Assembly (NCBI GenBank): GCA_028565715.1
Contig: JAOXYC010249789.1
Coordinates: forward strand, 1-10,180
Direction: 5' to 3'
DNA length: 10,180 nt
From: Phoronis pallida
Lineage: Eukaryota; Phoronida; Phoronidae
The translations under genes and the position numbers were made by a program. Positions 9,480-10,180 of the stretch are shown in pieces (position 1 is the stretch's first letter; each line of letters opens with the position of its first letter). The notes under the pieces were generated by a model. It worked only from the letters and a program-made list of their open reading frames with translations. It was not told the DNA's origin and searched no databases.

Positions 9480-9707
9480 GTGATGGTGATGATGATGACG
9501 GTGGTGGTGATGATGATGACTGTGGTGATGATTATGTTACGACGACTACAACTGGATGACAACGACGGTGAAAGTGGTGATGCTGGTGATGACGATGATG
9601 ATGACGATGATGATGATAATTCAACCAAACTCTTCAATTGAATTCTTACTTGCTGACACATGACATGTGGAAAACAGCACCACGAAGCAAACAAGGAGCG
9701 ACTTCAT
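4303..9707 (-). CDS. Gene B: complete eight-exon gene for an unrecognised 433-residue secreted or membrane protein
   Basis: Seen: coding exons 9707-9650, 8657-8474, 7795-7692, 7349-7158, 6742-6552, 6141-5991, 5297-5077 and 4503-4303, all with GT...AG introns and matching phases, give 1302 nt from ATG to TGA. Protein in order: signal peptide 1-19; hydrophobic helix about 27-42; Cys46 and Cys53 (CX6C); charged, helix-like 54-115; Cys139 and a charged helix about 140-165; weak hydrophobic stretch 165-178; cationic exon 181-243 with no Asp or Glu and four Trp; hydrophobic membrane-type segment about 250-272 flanked by Arg/Lys; charged helix to 293; Ser/Thr/Pro-containing part 295-350; C-terminal helices to 433. 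Sequons at Asn86, Asn296 and Asn419. Inference: a secretory-pathway protein, probably anchored or inserted in a membrane. I do not recognise the family and assign no function. Exons 4-8 rest on splice-site and frame agreement; exons 1-3 also on the paralogue downstream. Confidence 0.85.
4504..5076 (-). other. Intron 7 of gene B
   Basis: 573 nt, AT-rich, GTATGA donor and AACCTTTTCAG acceptor. Nothing else recognisable inside. Confidence 0.7.
5077..5297 (-). CDS. Gene B exon 7: Thr/Ser-rich linker and basic segment
   Basis: Acceptor GGATTTTATAG before 5297 (phase 1) and donor CTCCAA|GTATGA after 5077 (phase 0); 221 nt, residues 295-367. It begins with a sequon (Asn296-Ile-Thr) and a Thr-rich run, followed by a Ser-rich part, Pro/Gly turns (LPSGITPAR, RTPGSMLP) and an amphipathic QRRVIDAFAEYTRQLQ end. 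The plus-strand open frame across 4937-5296 is the antisense shadow of this exon. Confidence 0.8.
5298..5990 (-). other. Intron 6 of gene B, with a plus-strand open frame
   Basis: 693 nt. The donor end is duplicated (see 5912-6009). A plus-strand frame of 155 codons starting with ATG runs through 5481-5948, antisense to the gene. Part of it (about 5520-5760) is less AT-rich than most of the intron and its translation is not low complexity, but I recognise no domain. It may be an exon fragment from an inserted element or chance. Confidence 0.6.
5912..6009. repeat. 50-bp tandem duplication carrying the exon 6 splice donor
   Basis: Copies at 5912-5959 and 5962-6009 are identical at 47 of 48 positions (G at 5924, A at 5974), period 50 bp. 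Each copy includes the last 19 nt of exon 6, the CATAG|GTAAAT donor and 29 nt of intron. The near identity means a recent event. Exon 6 is read from the copy at 5962-6009. Confidence 0.9.
5991..6141 (-). CDS. Gene B exon 6: membrane-type hydrophobic segment
   Basis: Acceptor TTTTACATAG before 6141 (phase 0); donor CATAG|GTAAAT after 5991 (phase 1); 151 nt, residues 244-293. After IRRYVK comes a hydrophobic stretch (about 250-267, or to 272 across Asp268), then MARRMR and a charged helix rich in Arg, Glu and Asp. The basic flanks and length suit one membrane helix (inference). The last 19 nt of the exon and its donor are copied in the 50-bp duplication just downstream. Confidence 0.8.
6142..6551 (-). 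other. Intron 5 of gene B
   Basis: 410 nt of AT-rich sequence with a GTATTC donor and a TTTTACATAG acceptor. Nothing else recognisable. Confidence 0.7.
6552..6742 (-). CDS. Gene B exon 5: Arg/Lys/Trp-rich cationic exon
   Basis: Acceptor AAATACAG before 6742 (phase 1) and donor CCAAG|GTATTC after 6552 (phase 0); 191 nt, residues 181-243. The 63 residues hold 8 Lys, 8 Arg and 4 Trp (198, 222, 235, 236) and no Asp or Glu. The DNA is visibly more GC-rich than its flanks (6620-6700). Without this exon the frame would not continue into exon 6: exon 4 ends in phase 1 and exon 6 must be entered in phase 0. No copy of this exon is seen for gene A inside the window. Confidence 0.75.
6743..7157 (-). 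other. Intron 4 of gene B
   Basis: 415 nt with a GTAGTA donor and an AAATACAG acceptor with a weak pyrimidine tract. A minus-strand frame of 86 codons (6852-7112) is open within it, but has no splice-site or paralogue support. Confidence 0.65.
7158..7349 (-). CDS. Gene B exon 4: third cysteine and charged helix
   Basis: The donor AAAG|GTAGTA after 7158 is clear. The acceptor is taken at ATCGAAG before 7349, preceded by a pyrimidine-rich TTTCTACTC; this gives 192 nt, residues 117-179, and keeps frame. Another AG (ATTCAG before 7328) is also in frame and would shorten the exon by seven codons, so the 5' edge is uncertain. The exon holds Cys139, a charged helix with LLLTYREDIDRIKQQ, and a weakly hydrophobic stretch near 165-178. 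Confidence 0.75.
7350..7691 (-). other. Intron 3 of gene B
   Basis: 342 nt, GTGAGT donor as in gene A. The sequence beyond the donor is unlike intron 3 of gene A. Nothing else recognisable. Confidence 0.7.
7692..7795 (-). CDS. Gene B exon 3: conserved helical segment
   Basis: Acceptor TTACTGCAG before 7795; donor CTGG|GTGAGT after 7692; 104 nt, residues 82-115. It holds the run TDVLANNNDLSQQ and the sequon Asn86-Leu-Thr. It is the best conserved exon between the two genes: 30 of 34 residues match gene A, with only F/Y, D/N, T/A and K/R changes. The D/N change means gene A lacks the sequon. Confidence 0.9.
7796..8473 (-). other. Intron 2 of gene B
   Basis: 678 nt, AT-rich, GTGAGT donor and TTACTGCAG acceptor. 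Not alignable by eye to intron 2 of gene A and without its GC-richer block. Two short ATTTTGACATGA repeats lie at about 8071-8103. A 64-codon minus-strand frame at 7934-8128 has no support. Confidence 0.7.
8474..8657 (-). CDS. Gene B exon 2: N-terminal hydrophobic helix, CX6C and charged helix
   Basis: Acceptor TTTCCTGCAG before 8657; donor TC|GTGAGT after 8474. The 184 nt encode residues 21-80 plus the two split Ser codons at 20 and 81. It opens with a Gly/Ala-rich and hydrophobic stretch, then GGCSYYPEIC (Cys46, Cys53), then a Lys/Glu-rich helix. Exon 2 of gene A has the same length and phases, with 52 of 62 residues identical including both cysteines, so the pair may form a disulphide in the secretory pathway (inference). 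Confidence 0.9.
8975..9286. repeat. Three-unit GC-rich hairpin repeat array
   Basis: Three degenerate units of about 100-118 bp. Each holds, in order: a long hairpin around GTGC-TTC-GCAC (loops at 8990, 9093 and 9211), a GCACATG...ACACC motif (about 9010, 9112, 9230), a CTTGA...CGACTT-type block, and a shorter palindrome (loops near 9066, 9168 and 9278; the last is an exact CAGCGC-TTC-GCGCTG). The first hairpin (8975-9007) has 15-nt arms with two mismatched positions. The sharp GC contrast with the flanks and the short-repeat tail downstream suggest part of a repeat or transposable-element family, but no transposase or reverse-transcriptase coding is present. Confidence 0.75.
9299..9330 (+). 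repeat. GACA-type tail: 16-bp tandem repeat
   Basis: GACAGACACACAGACT at 9299-9314 is repeated with one change at 9315-9330, followed by an AT-rich TATATATTAG stretch. Together with the adjoining hairpin array this looks like the terminal part of an inserted element; the family is not identified. Confidence 0.6.
9357..9617 (+). repeat. ATG/GAT trinucleotide microsatellite
   Basis: Imperfect trinucleotide repeat with an uninterrupted GAT run from 9431 to 9479 (about 16 units). Its left part is a perfect 24-bp tandem repeat (9372-9395 and 9396-9419). It reads as poly-Met, poly-Asp or poly-Ile in different frames, so the open frames on both strands here are artefacts of the repeat. It ends about 30 nt from the exon 1 donor of gene B. 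Confidence 0.9.
9650..9707 (-). CDS. Gene B exon 1: start codon and signal peptide
   Basis: Starts with ATG at 9707-9705 (G at -3) and encodes MKSLLVCFVVLFSTCHVSA, a typical signal peptide: Lys2, a hydrophobic core and a small-residue end (VSA) before Ser20. The donor is A|GTAAGA, leaving phase 1. The same start, length (58 coding nt) and donor position occur in gene A, with 15 of 19 residues identical, which supports this Met as the true start. Confidence 0.85.
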
Positions 9708-9727
9708 GGCGAGGTTTCCTGAAATTT
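9708..9727 (-). promoter_or_regulatory. Gene B: acceptor-like AAATTTCAG 11 nt before the ATG
   Basis: Minus-strand AAATTTCAG at 9727-9719 is followed by 11 nt (9718-9708) and then ATG, exactly as in gene A, although the 11 nt themselves differ at several positions. It fits an acceptor for a 5'UTR intron or trans-spliced leader. The tract upstream is not strongly pyrimidine-rich. Confidence 0.4.
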
Positions 9728-10180
9728 GACATTGAGCAATTACGTTTCGCCATGTAGCATGGAAACAGAAATGTAAACGCTATCGTTATCTTCTTTCTTC
9801 CACTCTTCATCATCTGGTGGGATGATTGGCGGTTATTGCTTTTCTATGTGAGAATTTACTCAAAGGTTCGGGAGTTCGAGTCCCGGGTTCTGGTGAACCA
9901 CCAATGGCAGCTAACCACACACCCCATTTTCTACCGAATCACTACCATCAGTTTCTCGTTTGGTCAGTGAATCCTAACTGAATTTACTACATTGCAACTG
10001 TTTGTGTTAAGGTGGCGCTCCACATCGATTGAAAAAAATTTAACAATTTGTTTTTTTTTAATATTTTTCATTTAGTACACATCTTATGTTGACATTGATG
10101 TTCCAAAAATCCTCATACCTACCTACAAATAAATGTTATAGTACTTTAAAGTGTACCAGTTTCTACTTCCATATTACATA
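9728..10180. other. 5' flank of gene B
   Basis: No TATA box or upstream coding exon was recognised. It includes a tRNA-like B-box motif (9865-9890) and is otherwise AT-rich, ending in sequence without features. Confidence 0.5.
9865..9890 (+). other. tRNA-like B-box motif, possible SINE fragment
   Basis: AGTTCGAGTCC at 9873-9883 matches the Pol III B-box consensus GGTTCGANNCC at all but one fixed position, and CGGGA/TCCCG (9869-9873, 9881-9885) pair as a 5-bp stem. No convincing A box or full cloverleaf is seen upstream, so this is not called as a tRNA gene. Confidence 0.25.

Larger units (their letters stand above)
8658..9649 (-). other. Intron 1 of gene B, enlarged by repeats
   Basis: 992 nt against 535 nt in gene A. 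From about 8975 to 9617 it is filled by a GC-rich hairpin array, a GACA-type tail and an ATG/GAT microsatellite; the rest (8658-8970) is AT-rich without visible features. The added length is explained by these repeats, which are absent from the paralogue. Confidence 0.7.

Noticed and set aside
9347-9694. Open frames reading poly-Met/Asp or poly-Ile/Ser
   Set aside because: They are translations of the trinucleotide microsatellite; the minus-strand one overlaps exon 1 of gene B in part but in a different frame.
9800-9900. Possible functional tRNA gene
   Set aside because: Only the T-arm/B-box part is convincing; acceptor, D and anticodon arms could not be built.

Overview
The window looks like nuclear DNA of an animal, most probably a marine invertebrate. 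It is AT-rich, has no long uninterrupted coding frames, and carries short coding blocks bounded by GT...AG splice sites, microsatellites and a GC-rich hairpin repeat. The phylum cannot be decided from the sequence. No bacterial, plasmid or phage organisation is present.

The main content is a head-to-tail pair of paralogous genes on the minus strand. The upstream copy (gene B) appears complete. Eight coding exons at 9707-9650, 8657-8474, 7795-7692, 7349-7158, 6742-6552, 6141-5991, 5297-5077 and 4503-4303 join with consistent phases (1,2,1,1,0,1,0) into 1302 nt, a 433-residue protein plus stop, followed by an ATTAAA polyadenylation signal at 4277-4272. The protein has a signal peptide, a CX6C motif, charged helical segments, a strongly cationic exon with no acidic residue, one good hydrophobic membrane-type segment and a charged C-terminal helical region. 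I do not recognise the family. The downstream copy (gene A) shows exons 1-3 (2375-2318, 1782-1599, 853-750) and runs off the left edge. Over the shared 115 residues the copies are identical at 97, and exon lengths and phases are the same, while the introns have diverged. Conserved exons in diverged introns are the strongest evidence that the models are right.

Layout from left to right: 1-749 intron 3 of gene A; 750-2375 exons 3, 2 and 1 of gene A; 2387 to about 4250 intergenic DNA (5' flank of A, 3' flank of B); 4303-9707 gene B; 9719-10180 5' flank of gene B with a weak tRNA-like motif. Intron 1 of gene B is enlarged by a three-unit GC-rich hairpin array (8975-9286), a GACA-type tail (9299-9330) and an ATG/GAT microsatellite (9357-9617).

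Three points deserve attention. A 50-bp tandem duplication copies the exon 6 splice donor of gene B, and use of the second donor would bring an in-frame stop. An AAATTTCAG acceptor-like motif sits exactly 11 nt before the ATG in both genes, suggesting a 5'UTR intron or spliced-leader trans-splicing. A 44-bp block of exon 2 is identical between the copies, although the rest of the exon differs at about one base in five.
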